From: RGIG8244 sp045639325
GTDB taxonomy: Bacteria; Verrucomicrobiota; Lentisphaeria; Victivallales; UBA1829
Direction: 5' to 3'
Length of the DNA stretch: 64,000 nucleotides
Assembly: GCA_045639325.1 (NCBI GenBank)
Contig: JAZUCU010000048.1
Coordinates: 1-64,000, forward strand
The position numbers and the translations under genes were made by a program. The notes beneath the pieces were generated by a model that worked only from the letters and a program-made list of their open reading frames with translations, had not been told where the DNA came from and did no database searches. How positions within the stretch are numbered: position 1 is the first letter of the stretch; each line of letters starts with the position of its first letter. Shown piece by piece: positions 7,855-16,647 of this stretch.

Positions 7855-9312
7855 ATGCAAAAAATTTTGAACTTGATAAAATCAGCTTTGCGTAATAAAG
7901 TGATCTGGTATTTGCTTTCCAGATATGCAACGTTTGGTTTGCAATTTATAACATCAATCTATATTGCTGTGAAGCTTGGGGCATATTATTTTGGTGTCTG
8001 GAGTTTCTTTATGCTGTTGATTAACATTGGACAATCCTGTAATTTCGGTTTGGGAAATGCTGTAAATATTTTGTTGGTGCAGCATAAATCCGATGAACAA
8101 TTATGCCGCAATTACAATTTCAATGCCCTTATCGGATCCTTGTTTTTAAGCATCATACCTTTGGGGATTTTAGTCTATCATAAGATTTTCGGTATTGCTC
8201 TGTTTGAGAAGTATGAACTTGGGAATCTTTTGCTGCTGGCTTGCCTCAGTGTGATGTTGTTGTATCTCAACTCTCTGTTTATGAATATATTCCGGGTGAA
8301 AGGAAAGCTCTTTGAGGTGGCATTCGGCCAATCTGTATTCCCGGTTTTGACTTTATGCTTGATGTTTTTCGGCAATGAAAAGACGTTATTAACTCTGCTT
8401 GGCGGAGGATATTTTGTTGGATGCCTTCTGACAACATTACTTTATTTGCGTCATGGCTTCAGCAATTTTTCCGGCTCGTTCAGTCTGGCATGTATGAAAG
8501 ATGTATGGAAGAAAGGATTCTTTCTTTTTCTGTACAATACCGCCTTTGCGTTGATTGTATTATCGACCAAGATGATTATCGGGAGATTTTATTCTGTTCA
8601 GGATTTTGGCAGATTTGCCTTTGCATTTTCCCTGGCGAATGCTGTGATGCTGATGGTTGACAGCATGTTATTTCTGATTTTTCCAAAAACTGTAGATATG
8701 CTTTCCGGGGATGATAATGAGAAACATGTGGAAAAGATTCAGCTTATGCGTTCCTCCTACATTACCGGGGTGCACTTGCTGGTTTATATTGCCGTTCCTG
8801 CGTGTGGAGTATTGATGTACTTTTTGCCCCAGTATAAAGCATCTTTTCCTTATTTTGTAGCGATTGTGGCGGCATTGATGATTTACCCCTTATGCTTTGG
8901 ATACAATACCTATTTACTTGCACAAAACAAAGAAAATATGATTGCGTTTCTGGCATTGGGGACACTGGCATTGAATTTGATCCTTTTACCGGTATTGCTG
9001 TATTGTTGTGCAGGTATACAGCTGAAATACAGTTGTTTGTGTATGCTTGTGATCTATTTGCTTTACAGTATAGCAGTCAACTTTACCGGCCGGTATTATC
9101 TGTATGGGCGTTTTATGTGGAATTTTGATATATCCTGGAAAAAGCTGCTTCCCATTGTGGTTCTGGTCGGTTTGATGTTGGCAGATTGTTCTGCTGTTTA
9201 CTATTTACCACTGATTATCTTTTTGATTTGCAATTGTAAATCACTACTTGATACTGTAAGAATTGTTTTACAGATTATACATAAACCTAAAATTGTTGAT
9301 GTGAGTGCGTAA
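7855..9312 (+). CDS. Polysaccharide flippase (Wzx/MATE-like)
   Basis: 485 residues with about 12-14 hydrophobic segments over the whole length, typical of the MVF superfamily of oligosaccharide-lipid flippases. The beginning NKVIWYLLSRYATFGLQFIT and GAYYFGVWSFFMLLINIGQ follow the usual first-helix pattern of Wzx-type proteins, and STKMIIGRFYSVQDFGRFAFAF is typical of the second half. The ATG at 7855 is preferred; TTG 7846 is possible. Expected role: moving undecaprenyl-linked glycan units across the inner membrane. A 140-bp gap separates it from neuA; no terminator was seen in it. A Wzy-like polymerase follows two genes later, which fits a Wzx/Wzy-dependent pathway. Confidence 0.85.
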   Translation: MQKILNLIKSALRNKVIWYLLSRYATFGLQFITSIYIAVKLGAYYFGVWSFFMLLINIGQSCNFGLGNAVNILLVQHKSDEQLCRNYNFNALIGSLFLSIIPLGILVYHKIFGIALFEKYELGNLLLLACLSVMLLYLNSLFMNIFRVKGKLFEVAFGQSVFPVLTLCLMFFGNEKTLLTLLGGGYFVGCLLTTLLYLRHGFSNFSGSFSLACMKDVWKKGFFLFLYNTAFALIVLSTKMIIGRFYSVQDFGRFAFAFSLANAVMLMVDSMLFLIFPKTVDMLSGDDNEKHVEKIQLMRSSYITGVHLLVYIAVPACGVLMYFLPQYKASFPYFVAIVAALMIYPLCFGYNTYLLAQNKENMIAFLALGTLALNLILLPVLLYCCAGIQLKYSCLCMLVIYLLYSIAVNFTGRYYLYGRFMWNFDISWKKLLPIVVLVGLMLADCSAVYYLPLIIFLICNCKSLLDTVRIVLQIIHKPKIVDVSA

Positions 9313-9313
9313 A

Positions 9314-10399
9314 ATGATGAAACTTGTGATGCGAATTCTTCGTAATTTACTGTTACATGGGAAATTAACCGAATACAGTGAAAAAATCGCTGCATTAAAT
9401 CAAAAATATCCCGGTGAGGAGTTGTTTGTGTTTTATGCAACAAAGCCTTTTCAGTACGTCAGTTTAAAGAATACGGGCGGACTAAAGAACGGCAATTGCA
9501 ACATCTTGCTGATGTCCAGTTTATTTATTAATTCCGAGGATTTTCAGCGCAAAATAAAGGAACATGATGGTCATCTTTGGAAAGAGATTATTTTTTTGCC
9601 GGATCATGTTTTGCAAAAAGATATATTTCTGGGTATCCTCCAACTTCATAATCTCAAGGAATTCTGGAGTGGAACGGATGCCGGTTACCGTCCTGCCGTC
9701 TTTTTTCATTCCCTCAAGCAGCAGGGCACAAAAGTATGTGTATACGAAGAAGGCTTGGGGAATTATGTAATCCGGAAATTTTACGGCTTGTTCCCGGGGC
9801 AGAAGCCGGGGCTGTTCAATTTAATTTTTGTACAAACGATTTGTCTTTTTCTGAAGAAACTTTTGGGGTCAACGTATACGATCGGCGGATGCAAATGGAA
9901 TGACGAAGTTTATTTGAATTATCCGGAGTATCCCGGTCTTCTTCCCTGTGTCAAAGCCAAGGCAAAAGGTATGAGCAATGGGGTTGTTGATCATTGGAAA
10001 GAGCAGACAACGCTTTTTGAAATTGAAAAGCTGCCGATGTTTCAGCATGAAATAAGCAACAAAAATATTTTGGTAATCTCTACGAATTGGGATCCGGTTT
10101 ATGAAATTACGGAGAGTGACCGTGAGAAGTATGATTTGTTTGTTATCAAATTTCACCCGCACATTAAAGAAGATCAGGGAGTTTCTCCGGATCCCCGTAT
10201 TATTCATTTACAGACGGACATTCCTGCAGAAGTGGTGTTACTGTATTTGTTGAAGAATAACAAAGTAACCTTCCGTTCGGAATTTTCATCGACGATGATT
10301 TATATGTTCCACTCTGAAATTGAAATGGAATTTATGGGAAAAAATCCGCCCCGTTTTTTGGAAGATGTGTTTCTTTACACAAAAAACTTACCCCGATAA
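9314..10399 (+). CDS. Polysialyltransferase/GT52-like glycosyltransferase
   Basis: 361 residues, soluble. Two blocks recall bacterial sialyl- and polysialyltransferases of the GT-B type: VCVYEEGLGNY at about residue 143 (the YE[ED]G motif) and LFVIKFHPHIKED at about 276 (the KxHP motif), followed by the late RSEFSSTMIYM (the S-S-x-x dipeptide area). A GTG at 9305 could also serve as start, but the ATG at 9314, just after the stop of the flippase gene, is preferred. Expected role: transfer of a CMP-activated nonulosonic acid onto the growing glycan, which fits the neuB/neuA genes upstream. Family assignment rests on these motifs only. Confidence 0.7.
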   Translation: MMKLVMRILRNLLLHGKLTEYSEKIAALNQKYPGEELFVFYATKPFQYVSLKNTGGLKNGNCNILLMSSLFINSEDFQRKIKEHDGHLWKEIIFLPDHVLQKDIFLGILQLHNLKEFWSGTDAGYRPAVFFHSLKQQGTKVCVYEEGLGNYVIRKFYGLFPGQKPGLFNLIFVQTICLFLKKLLGSTYTIGGCKWNDEVYLNYPEYPGLLPCVKAKAKGMSNGVVDHWKEQTTLFEIEKLPMFQHEISNKNILVISTNWDPVYEITESDREKYDLFVIKFHPHIKEDQGVSPDPRIIHLQTDIPAEVVLLYLLKNNKVTFRSEFSSTMIYMFHSEIEMEFMGKNPPRFLEDVFLYTKNLPR

Positions 10400-10420
10400 T
10401 GTGGTGAAGCTGAAAAAATT

Positions 10421-11674
10421 ATGACTGTTTCTATTTTTTTATCTTTTCTTTTTCCATTCCTTTATGTCGTTATTGCGCTCATAAAAGAAAAACATGCGGT
10501 CTCTTTCCGCAGTTTCTTTTATATCTTTGCGCTGTTTTTCTATTCGATTGCGGCATTTGTTCAATTTTTTGAACCGCTTGGGGGGTATACTGTAACTCCG
10601 CAGACATTTTTTGAAATTAATATTATTTTGTTTTTTTGCTATATTATCTATGATTTGATTTATTTCAGCGGAAAGAAAGTGTCGGCAAATACCGAACCGC
10701 CAAAACTGGATGATTCTACTGTGCCCCGATTAAAACGTCAGGGAGTATTTGTTCTTTTGATGTTTATAACACTGTATGGTGTTTATATGCTTTATTCGAA
10801 TGGTTTCAGTTTGAGTAACCTTCTTTTCCGTGGTGGCGATTCCGAGACAGAGCGAGTCGAGAGTGTACAGTCAGCGGGATTACTCATCAATATATTCCGT
10901 ATTTCATTTTCTCTGGTGGCTTTTTCCTTTCTTTGTTTCACAAAATCCAAGTTGCTCAAGTGTGTTGGGGTAGGGTATTTATTATTCTTTGCTGCGCCGA
11001 CGGCTACGGCACGTTATTTTGCTGCCGCCTCGTATGTGCCTGTCGTGTTAATTTTGTATCCTAAATTTATTTACAGCAAATGGTTGTTCAAGACGGCAAT
11101 GGCTGGAGGTGTTTTGTTGGTATTTCCACTGCTTGATATGTTCCGTCATGTTGAAACGGAGAATTTCCGGCCGTGGGACATGTTCTCCAGATTACATTTT
11201 GACTCTTACATTTCTTTTGCTTATGTGTATGAAAAAGAATTTATCACTTATGGATACCAGCTGTTAGGCAGCATCTTTTTCTGGGTTCCGCGGAGTATGT
11301 GGGAAACGAAGCCCATGGGCAGTGGACATACCATTGCCGAAATGGATAATTTATTTAATGGATTTACGAATATTTCAATGAACTTTTTAGGGGAAGGTTA
11401 TATCAACTTCGGTTTTGGCGGTATTTTTCTGTTTCTTATTTTTTTAGCATTCATTTCCAAAAAAATGGATTATACATTCTGGGTGAAATATCAGGGCGAT
11501 TACCGTAATACTTTTTCGCTGTATTATTTTTATTTCCTCTCTATGATGTTCTTTTTCATGCGCGGGGATTTGATGTCCGGTACTGCTTACACTGTCGGGA
11601 TTCTTTTTGTATCTACCGTGATTCAAAAAATATTGAAAGCTTTTATGCAGACTGAGCCGAAAGGAGAAAAATGA
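10421..11674 (+). CDS. Wzy-like oligosaccharide repeat-unit polymerase
   Basis: 417 residues with about ten membrane segments and a larger external loop near residues 230-300 (RPWDMFSRLHFDSYISFAY, FWVPRSMWETKPMGSG). The P-R-x-x-W-x-x-K-P and GEGYINFGFGGI motifs are typical of oligosaccharide repeat-unit polymerases. Such proteins join undecaprenyl-linked repeat units at the periplasmic face. Position after the flippase and before the glycosyltransferases fits. The stop overlaps the next start (ATGA at 11671). Confidence 0.8.
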   Translation: MTVSIFLSFLFPFLYVVIALIKEKHAVSFRSFFYIFALFFYSIAAFVQFFEPLGGYTVTPQTFFEINIILFFCYIIYDLIYFSGKKVSANTEPPKLDDSTVPRLKRQGVFVLLMFITLYGVYMLYSNGFSLSNLLFRGGDSETERVESVQSAGLLINIFRISFSLVAFSFLCFTKSKLLKCVGVGYLLFFAAPTATARYFAAASYVPVVLILYPKFIYSKWLFKTAMAGGVLLVFPLLDMFRHVETENFRPWDMFSRLHFDSYISFAYVYEKEFITYGYQLLGSIFFWVPRSMWETKPMGSGHTIAEMDNLFNGFTNISMNFLGEGYINFGFGGIFLFLIFLAFISKKMDYTFWVKYQGDYRNTFSLYYFYFLSMMFFFMRGDLMSGTAYTVGILFVSTVIQKILKAFMQTEPKGEK

Positions 11675-12891
11675 ATACTCTTTTTCAAATTAATGTTGTT
11701 GCGAATTTTGCTTCAACCGGTCGGATAACGGAAGGGATCGGCAATGTTGCAATAGCTTCTGGTTATTCCAGTTATATTGCTTATGGGCAGTTTGCCAATC
11801 CTTCGTCATCCAAACTGATACAAATCGGGCAGAAGAAGGATTATCTTCTGCATGGTGTTCGTTCCAGAATTTTTGATGATCATGGATTCGGTTCGGTTAC
11901 AGCAACGCGGAAACTGCTCAGACAGATGGATGAGATTCAGCCGGATATCGTACATTTGCATAATATTCACGGTTATTATTTGAATTATCCGCTTCTGTTT
12001 GAATATTTGAAAAATAAGAATCTGCCCGTGGTTTGGACGCTTCATGATTGTTGGCCTTTTACGGGACATTGTGCGTATTTTGATTATGCCAACTGCGATA
12101 AGTGGAAAAACGGATGTTGCCATTGTCCCCAGAAAAAGACTTACCCTGCCAGTTATATCTGTGATCGTTCGAAGCAGAACTGGCTGGATAAAAAGCATTA
12201 TTTTACACAGTTGGAACGGATGGTTCTGGTGCCATGTTCTCATTGGCTTGGCGGTTTGGTAAAGGAATCATTCATTGGAAAATACCCTGTAAAAGTGATT
12301 CATAACGGGACTGATACTTCTGTGTTCCAGCCTTATCCGGCATCCGAAGTCCGCGCGAAATACGGTTGGGAAGGTCAGAAGATTCTTCTTGGTGCGGCAT
12401 CCAGCTGGTCACCACGGAAAGGTTTGCAGGATTTCATTAAATTATCCGGGATGCTGCCGGAAGGTTACCGTATTGTATTGGTCGGCCTTAGCGAAAAACA
12501 GATTAAGGATTTACCCGCAAACATTACGGCTTTTGCGCGAACGGGATCGGTTCAGATGCTGGCGGAATTGTATTCGGCTGCGGATGTATTTTTGAATCTT
12601 ACCTGGGAAGATAACTATCCCACAACCAATCTGGAAGCGATTTCCTGCGGTACTCCGGTTATCACTTACCGTACGGGCGGCAGTCCGGAATCGGTTACCG
12701 GGGATACGGGACTTATTGTAGAACAGGGTGATTTACAAGGTGTTTTGCGTGCAGTTTCCACGATACAGAAAGATGTTGATGTATGCCGGAATTATGCGTT
12801 AAAACATTTTCGTCAGGAAGATCGTTTTCTTGAATATGTGGAGCTTTATCAGAAAATGCTGGAACATGAAAAGAGTCGAGGTGAAAAATGA
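11671..12891 (+). CDS. Glycosyltransferase, GT4 type
   Basis: 406 residues of the GT-B fold. Seen: QPDIVHLHNIHGYYLNYPLL, VVWTLHDCWPFTGHCAYF with several Cys (CDKWKNGCCHCP), the linker VIHNGTDTSVFQPYP, the nucleotide-sugar domain SSWSPRKGLQDFIKL, and the E-x7-E pattern NYPTTNLEAISCGTPVI near residue 315. The TLHDxWxFTGHC block with the Cys-rich patch is typical of the colanic-acid/O-antigen WcaC-like subgroup. Sugar specificity is unknown. It is coupled by ATGA overlaps on both sides. Confidence 0.88.
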   Translation: MNTLFQINVVANFASTGRITEGIGNVAIASGYSSYIAYGQFANPSSSKLIQIGQKKDYLLHGVRSRIFDDHGFGSVTATRKLLRQMDEIQPDIVHLHNIHGYYLNYPLLFEYLKNKNLPVVWTLHDCWPFTGHCAYFDYANCDKWKNGCCHCPQKKTYPASYICDRSKQNWLDKKHYFTQLERMVLVPCSHWLGGLVKESFIGKYPVKVIHNGTDTSVFQPYPASEVRAKYGWEGQKILLGAASSWSPRKGLQDFIKLSGMLPEGYRIVLVGLSEKQIKDLPANITAFARTGSVQMLAELYSAADVFLNLTWEDNYPTTNLEAISCGTPVITYRTGGSPESVTGDTGLIVEQGDLQGVLRAVSTIQKDVDVCRNYALKHFRQEDRFLEYVELYQKMLEHEKSRGEK

Positions 12892-13478
12892 TGTATTATT
12901 TGTATTTGTTCCGAAAGGTTTTGTCGGTGCTTTGTGGCAGTGTAATTGGAAATTTACGTCTATTTTTGTGGGGTGTAAAGATGCGGTCCCTCGTCCGGTG
13001 CTTTGGGGCACCAGTGGTGATCAAATCCCGTCAGGGCAAGTTGGAGATGGGGCGCGGGGTTTGTTTGCGCAGCAGTCTTATATCCAATATTGCCGGCTGT
13101 TATCATCCTGTTACGTTAGGGGTGCGGGGCAGCGGTGTTTTGACCTTGGGCGATCAGGTCGGTATTTCCGGCTCTACGATTATTGCAGAACAATCTGTTA
13201 CATTGGGAAACCGGGTTTTGGTTGGAGTAAACTGTACGATTTGCGATACCGATTTTCATTCTCTGGAGCCGGAAACAAGAACGGATAAAGTCAGCCACAA
13301 AACAGCGCCGGTGATCATAGAAGATGATGTGTGGTTGGGAATGAATGTTACAGTATTGAAGGGGGTTACTATTGGCCGGGGCAGTGTAATTGCCGCCGGC
13401 AGTGTGGTTTCCCGTGATATACCTGCAAATTGTTTGGCCGGAGGTGTTCCGGCGAAATATATCAAGTCTATTAAATAA
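12888..13478 (+). CDS. Hexapeptide-repeat acyltransferase (WbbJ/maltose O-acetyltransferase-like)
   Basis: 196 residues. After a hydrophobic N-terminus (YLYLFRKVLSVLCGSVIGN) come left-handed beta-helix hexapeptide repeats: VLTLGDQVGISGSTIIAEQS, VTLGNRVLVGVNCTI, then the catalytic-type element CDTDFHSLEP and VIIEDDVWLGMNVTVLKGVT, ending GSVIAAGSVVSRDIPANCLA and GVPAKYIKSI. This is the standard layout of sugar O-acetyltransferases. It probably decorates the glycan. ATG at 12888 overlaps the preceding stop; ATG 12891 is the alternative start. Confidence 0.87.
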   Translation: MMYYLYLFRKVLSVLCGSVIGNLRLFLWGVKMRSLVRCFGAPVVIKSRQGKLEMGRGVCLRSSLISNIAGCYHPVTLGVRGSGVLTLGDQVGISGSTIIAEQSVTLGNRVLVGVNCTICDTDFHSLEPETRTDKVSHKTAPVIIEDDVWLGMNVTVLKGVTIGRGSVIAAGSVVSRDIPANCLAGGVPAKYIKSIK

Positions 13479-13497
13479 TTGACATAGGAGTAGTACA

Positions 13498-14631
13498 ATG
13501 GCGAAAAAAGTATTTGTTTCGGGATGCTATGATATGCTTCATTCGGGGCATGTTGCCTTCTTTGAAGAAGCAGCATCATACGGTGATCTGTACGTCGGAT
13601 TGGGGTCCGATGAAACGATTTGGGAATTGAAAGGCAGACGGACGATCAACAACAATGCGGAACGTCTTTACATGGTGAAAGCATTGCGTTGTGTGAAAGA
13701 TGCCTGGATCAGTTCCGGCAGCGGTATTATGGACTTTGAGAAAGAAGTCCGGGAATTGAAACCGGATATCTTTTTTGTGAATACGGATGGTTTTACCCCT
13801 GCCAAGGAAGAATTCTGTAAGGAATTGGGGATTGAGCTGATTGTCAGCAAACGTCTTCCCAGTGCCGGTTTGCCCGCAAGATCAACCACCTCTTTGCGTC
13901 AGGAATGCCGTATTCCGTATCGTGTGGAATTGTGCGGTGGCTGGATGGATCAGCCGAGAGTGAACAACATCTGCCCCGGTTCTGTGATTGTGATGGCGAT
14001 TGAGCCTTCCATGGAATTCAATGATAAATGCGGTATGGCAACCAGTTCCCGCAAGAAAGCCATTGAATTGTGGCAGACTCAGATTCCGGTTGGCAATCGT
14101 GAAGAATTGGCAAGATTGCTGTTCTGCGTGGAAAATCCTCCCGGAACAGTGGCAATCAGCGGTTCTCAGGATCAGTTGGGTATGCTGCTGCCCGGTTTGA
14201 ATAAACTGAATTATGATAAAGGTTTCTGGCCGGTTTCCATTGAATCCGTGAAAGACCCGGAAATTTTGAAATATGTGGAAGACCATTTGTGGCTGGTTGC
14301 CTTGCCGCAGCGGAAAGCCGGTTACGACGTGTTGGGTAATACGAATGTCAATTACGCCAGCGCAAAGAAACTTGCAGATGCAACGGATGCCTGTTGGAAT
14401 GGCATGATTTCCGGCAATGCGAAAGCCTGGGGCGAAGCAACTGCGGCCTGTTTTGATGCTCAGCTGGAAATGTTCCCGAATATGTTGACTCCGGAAGTTT
14501 CCAGTGCCATTGAATATTATCGCAATCAGGCATACGGCTGGAAGTTGACCGGTTGCGGCGGCGGCGGTTATCTTGTCTTGATTTCTGATAAAGAAATTCC
14601 GAATGCAATCAAAGTGAAACCCATTTATTGA
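13498..14631 (+). CDS. Cytidylyltransferase-GHMP kinase-like fusion
   Basis: 377 residues. About 1-130 form a nucleotidyltransferase of the TagD/HldE-C type: FVSGCYDMLHSGHVAFFEEA with the HxGH motif at H15-S-G-H18, and ARSTTSLR near 126-132 as the second conserved site. From about 138 a GHMP-kinase-like part begins (RIPYRVELCGGWMDQPRVNN), with AISGSQDQLGMLLPG in the middle and the C-terminal glycine motif LTGCGGGGYLVLI at about 350. The usual GHMP motif 2 (PxxxGLGSSA) is not recognisable; MATSSRKKA is a weak counterpart. In HldE the kinase partner is a ribokinase-type domain and comes first, so this is another architecture. Likely product: an activated sugar or polyol phosphate for the glycan (inference). 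Confidence 0.8.
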   Translation: MAKKVFVSGCYDMLHSGHVAFFEEAASYGDLYVGLGSDETIWELKGRRTINNNAERLYMVKALRCVKDAWISSGSGIMDFEKEVRELKPDIFFVNTDGFTPAKEEFCKELGIELIVSKRLPSAGLPARSTTSLRQECRIPYRVELCGGWMDQPRVNNICPGSVIVMAIEPSMEFNDKCGMATSSRKKAIELWQTQIPVGNREELARLLFCVENPPGTVAISGSQDQLGMLLPGLNKLNYDKGFWPVSIESVKDPEILKYVEDHLWLVALPQRKAGYDVLGNTNVNYASAKKLADATDACWNGMISGNAKAWGEATAACFDAQLEMFPNMLTPEVSSAIEYYRNQAYGWKLTGCGGGGYLVLISDKEIPNAIKVKPIY

Positions 14632-14643
14632 GACTGAAAAATT

Positions 14644-15834
14644 ATGTCTAAAGTTCTGTTGATCTACCACTTTTTCTATCCGGATCCCGTTGTCAGTGCC
14701 AGATTGTTTGCGGACCTTGCAAAAGATCTGAAAGCGGCGGGGCATGAGGTAACGGCGTATACCTGTGACAGTCTGATCCGTTCGAATGAAAAACTTGCCA
14801 AGCATGAAGTTTGGGAAGGAGTCAATATCGAACGTTTCTCCCGTCCCGGCTTTTCCCAGGGCAGCAATATTGGACGTGTGATCAATTCTTTTGTTCTGCA
14901 GTTCAAGTGGCTCTGGGCATTCCTGAAGAACCGGAAAAAATTTGATGTTGTCATTCTGGGAACCGACCCGCAATTTTCCTATTGCATGCTGCCGTTCATG
15001 CGTTTGATGAGCCGGCGTGTTCAATTGATGCATTGGGTGTTTGACTTGTATCCGGAAGCGGTATTGGTCAATTCTCCGTTGTGGATGAGAGTTGCGGCAT
15101 CCATGATCAAGCCGTTCCTGCCCCTTGTATACCGGCGCGTGGATGTGATGGCGGATATCGGCAAATGCATGCGTCAACGGCTGATGCGTTACCGTCACAA
15201 AGCGGAATGTGCGACTTTGACGCCGTGGGCATTGGTTGAACCGGCTCAGATTCCGGAGGCGGATCCGGTGATTCGCAAAGAGTTGTTCGGGGATGCTAAA
15301 TTGGGCTTGTTGTATTCCGGAACGGTGGGGTATGCTCATGACTTGAGTGAATTTATTGCGCTTGCACGCCAGTGCCGTCAGTCCGGCGTTGATGCGGCAT
15401 TCTGTTTTGCCGGTTACGGCAATTGTTATAAGACCCAAACGGCTCAGATTACGGAAGAAGATACCAACATCAAAATGGTTGGATTTGCTTCCGAAGAAGA
15501 ATTGGAAAAACGTCTGGCATCTGCTGATATTCACTTGATCAGTCTGCGTCCGGGCTGGGAAGGGATTGTCGTGCCTTCCAAATTCTTTGGTGCTCTGGCG
15601 ATTGGCCGTCCGGTGCTGTATTCCGGCACGGAAGATGGAGATATTCCGATCTGGCTTGAACAGTATGGGATCGGCAGAGTGGTTCAGAAAGACCTTACCA
15701 TTGAGTGGCTGAAAGAGATGATTGCCCATCCGGAAAAAATGCAGACGCTGAAAAGCAATGCATATACATGCTATCATCAGGAATTCTCCCGGAAGAAAGT
15801 TACGGAACGCTGGCTGGAATTGCTGAAACGTTAA
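14644..15834 (+). CDS. Glycosyltransferase, GT4 type (WcaI-like)
   Basis: 396 residues, GT-B fold. Seen: LLIYHFFYPDPVVSARLFAD at the start (the typical Y-x-P-x-x-x-[GA] of WcaI/FnlC-like enzymes), HEVTAYTCD, VVILGTDPQFSYCMLPFM, QLMHWVFDLYPEAVLV (the WDLYPE motif), GLLYSGTVGYAHDLSEFIAL, VGFASEEELEKRLASADIHL and LRPGWEGIVVPSKFFGALAI. It transfers a sugar of unknown identity in the same pathway. Start ATG 14644 lies 12 bp after the stop of the fusion gene. Confidence 0.87.
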   Translation: MSKVLLIYHFFYPDPVVSARLFADLAKDLKAAGHEVTAYTCDSLIRSNEKLAKHEVWEGVNIERFSRPGFSQGSNIGRVINSFVLQFKWLWAFLKNRKKFDVVILGTDPQFSYCMLPFMRLMSRRVQLMHWVFDLYPEAVLVNSPLWMRVAASMIKPFLPLVYRRVDVMADIGKCMRQRLMRYRHKAECATLTPWALVEPAQIPEADPVIRKELFGDAKLGLLYSGTVGYAHDLSEFIALARQCRQSGVDAAFCFAGYGNCYKTQTAQITEEDTNIKMVGFASEEELEKRLASADIHLISLRPGWEGIVVPSKFFGALAIGRPVLYSGTEDGDIPIWLEQYGIGRVVQKDLTIEWLKEMIAHPEKMQTLKSNAYTCYHQEFSRKKVTERWLELLKR

Positions 15835-15849
15835 AACTGTTTTCGTATT

Positions 15850-16647
15850 ATGACTGTTGATCAGAAAAAAGTCTATTGGTGTGTTATCGGATGCGGCATT
15901 GTTTTTTTGCTGTTGACCCTTATCACGCTGTATTTTGAGCCGACCATCTCCAGAGACGGAACTCTGTATTTGAGGATGGCTGGCGTTTGGCAGAAAAACG
16001 GCAGTTTTTACGCAGTATGGAATACATTTCCCGATTTTCGGATTCCTCCTTTTTATCTGTGGCTTATCCGGAGGGGGATTGATATCGGATTCCCACCGGA
16101 AATTGCCGGGCGGAGTATCAGTTTGATATGTGGAATAACAATGCCGTTGCTGGCTTATTTGATTGCGCAGGAAGTGCAGAAAGATCAGAGAGTCAGCCTT
16201 GCTGCTGCGTTTCTGATGGCAGTCAATCCGACTGTGATCAATTATTCGGTTGCAATTCAGCGTGACATGCTTTATTTTGCATTGTGCGGGTGGACCATTT
16301 ATTTCTGCCTGCGGGGGATTTTGCACAATAAAATCCGGTCATGGATTCCGGCTGGGATTTTGTTTGGCTGTTCTTTGCTGACCCGTTATGAAACGCTGGA
16401 ACTGCTTCCGCTTCTTCTGCTTGCATTTGTATTATTCGGGATGAATAAGAAAATCAGCTGGAAGCGGTTTCTCAGTCAATCGGCAAGCATGGCTGTATCC
16501 TGCCTTATTACGGTATTCGCATTGATTTATATTATTGGCGTGCAAAACCATATTCTGAATTATTATCAGAAGTTTTTTTATGGTAAATATGACTGGATCC
16601 AGAGTTTATATAAGGGATCTGATACCGGAGAGAATGGGACAGAATGA
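15850..16647 (+). CDS. GT39/ArnT-like glycosyltransferase, N-terminal half
   Basis: 265 residues with 6-7 membrane segments. The first periplasmic loop has TISRDGTLYLRMAGVWQKNG, where R-D-x-x-x-Y is the D-E/D-type motif of lipid-phosphosugar-dependent transferases, followed by PFYLWLIRRGIDIGFPPEIA. It then shows the repeated helices of GT39/PMT-like proteins (SLICGITMPLLAYLIAQE, AAAFLMAVNPTVINYSV). It ends in a soluble tail whose TGA overlaps the ATG of the next frame. The next product looks like the missing C-terminal half, so a natural split or a frameshift is likely. Confidence 0.7.
   Translation: MTVDQKKVYWCVIGCGIVFLLLTLITLYFEPTISRDGTLYLRMAGVWQKNGSFYAVWNTFPDFRIPPFYLWLIRRGIDIGFPPEIAGRSISLICGITMPLLAYLIAQEVQKDQRVSLAAAFLMAVNPTVINYSVAIQRDMLYFALCGWTIYFCLRGILHNKIRSWIPAGILFGCSLLTRYETLELLPLLLLAFVLFGMNKKISWKRFLSQSASMAVSCLITVFALIYIIGVQNHILNYYQKFFYGKYDWIQSLYKGSDTGENGTE

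Noticed and set aside
13882..16326. Open frame of 814 codons on the minus strand opposite the glycan genes
   Set aside because: It lies antisense to two well-supported genes (fusion enzyme and GT4) and part of a third, and its residue composition (rich in H, R, Q, N, F, I) is typical of a reverse-frame shadow.
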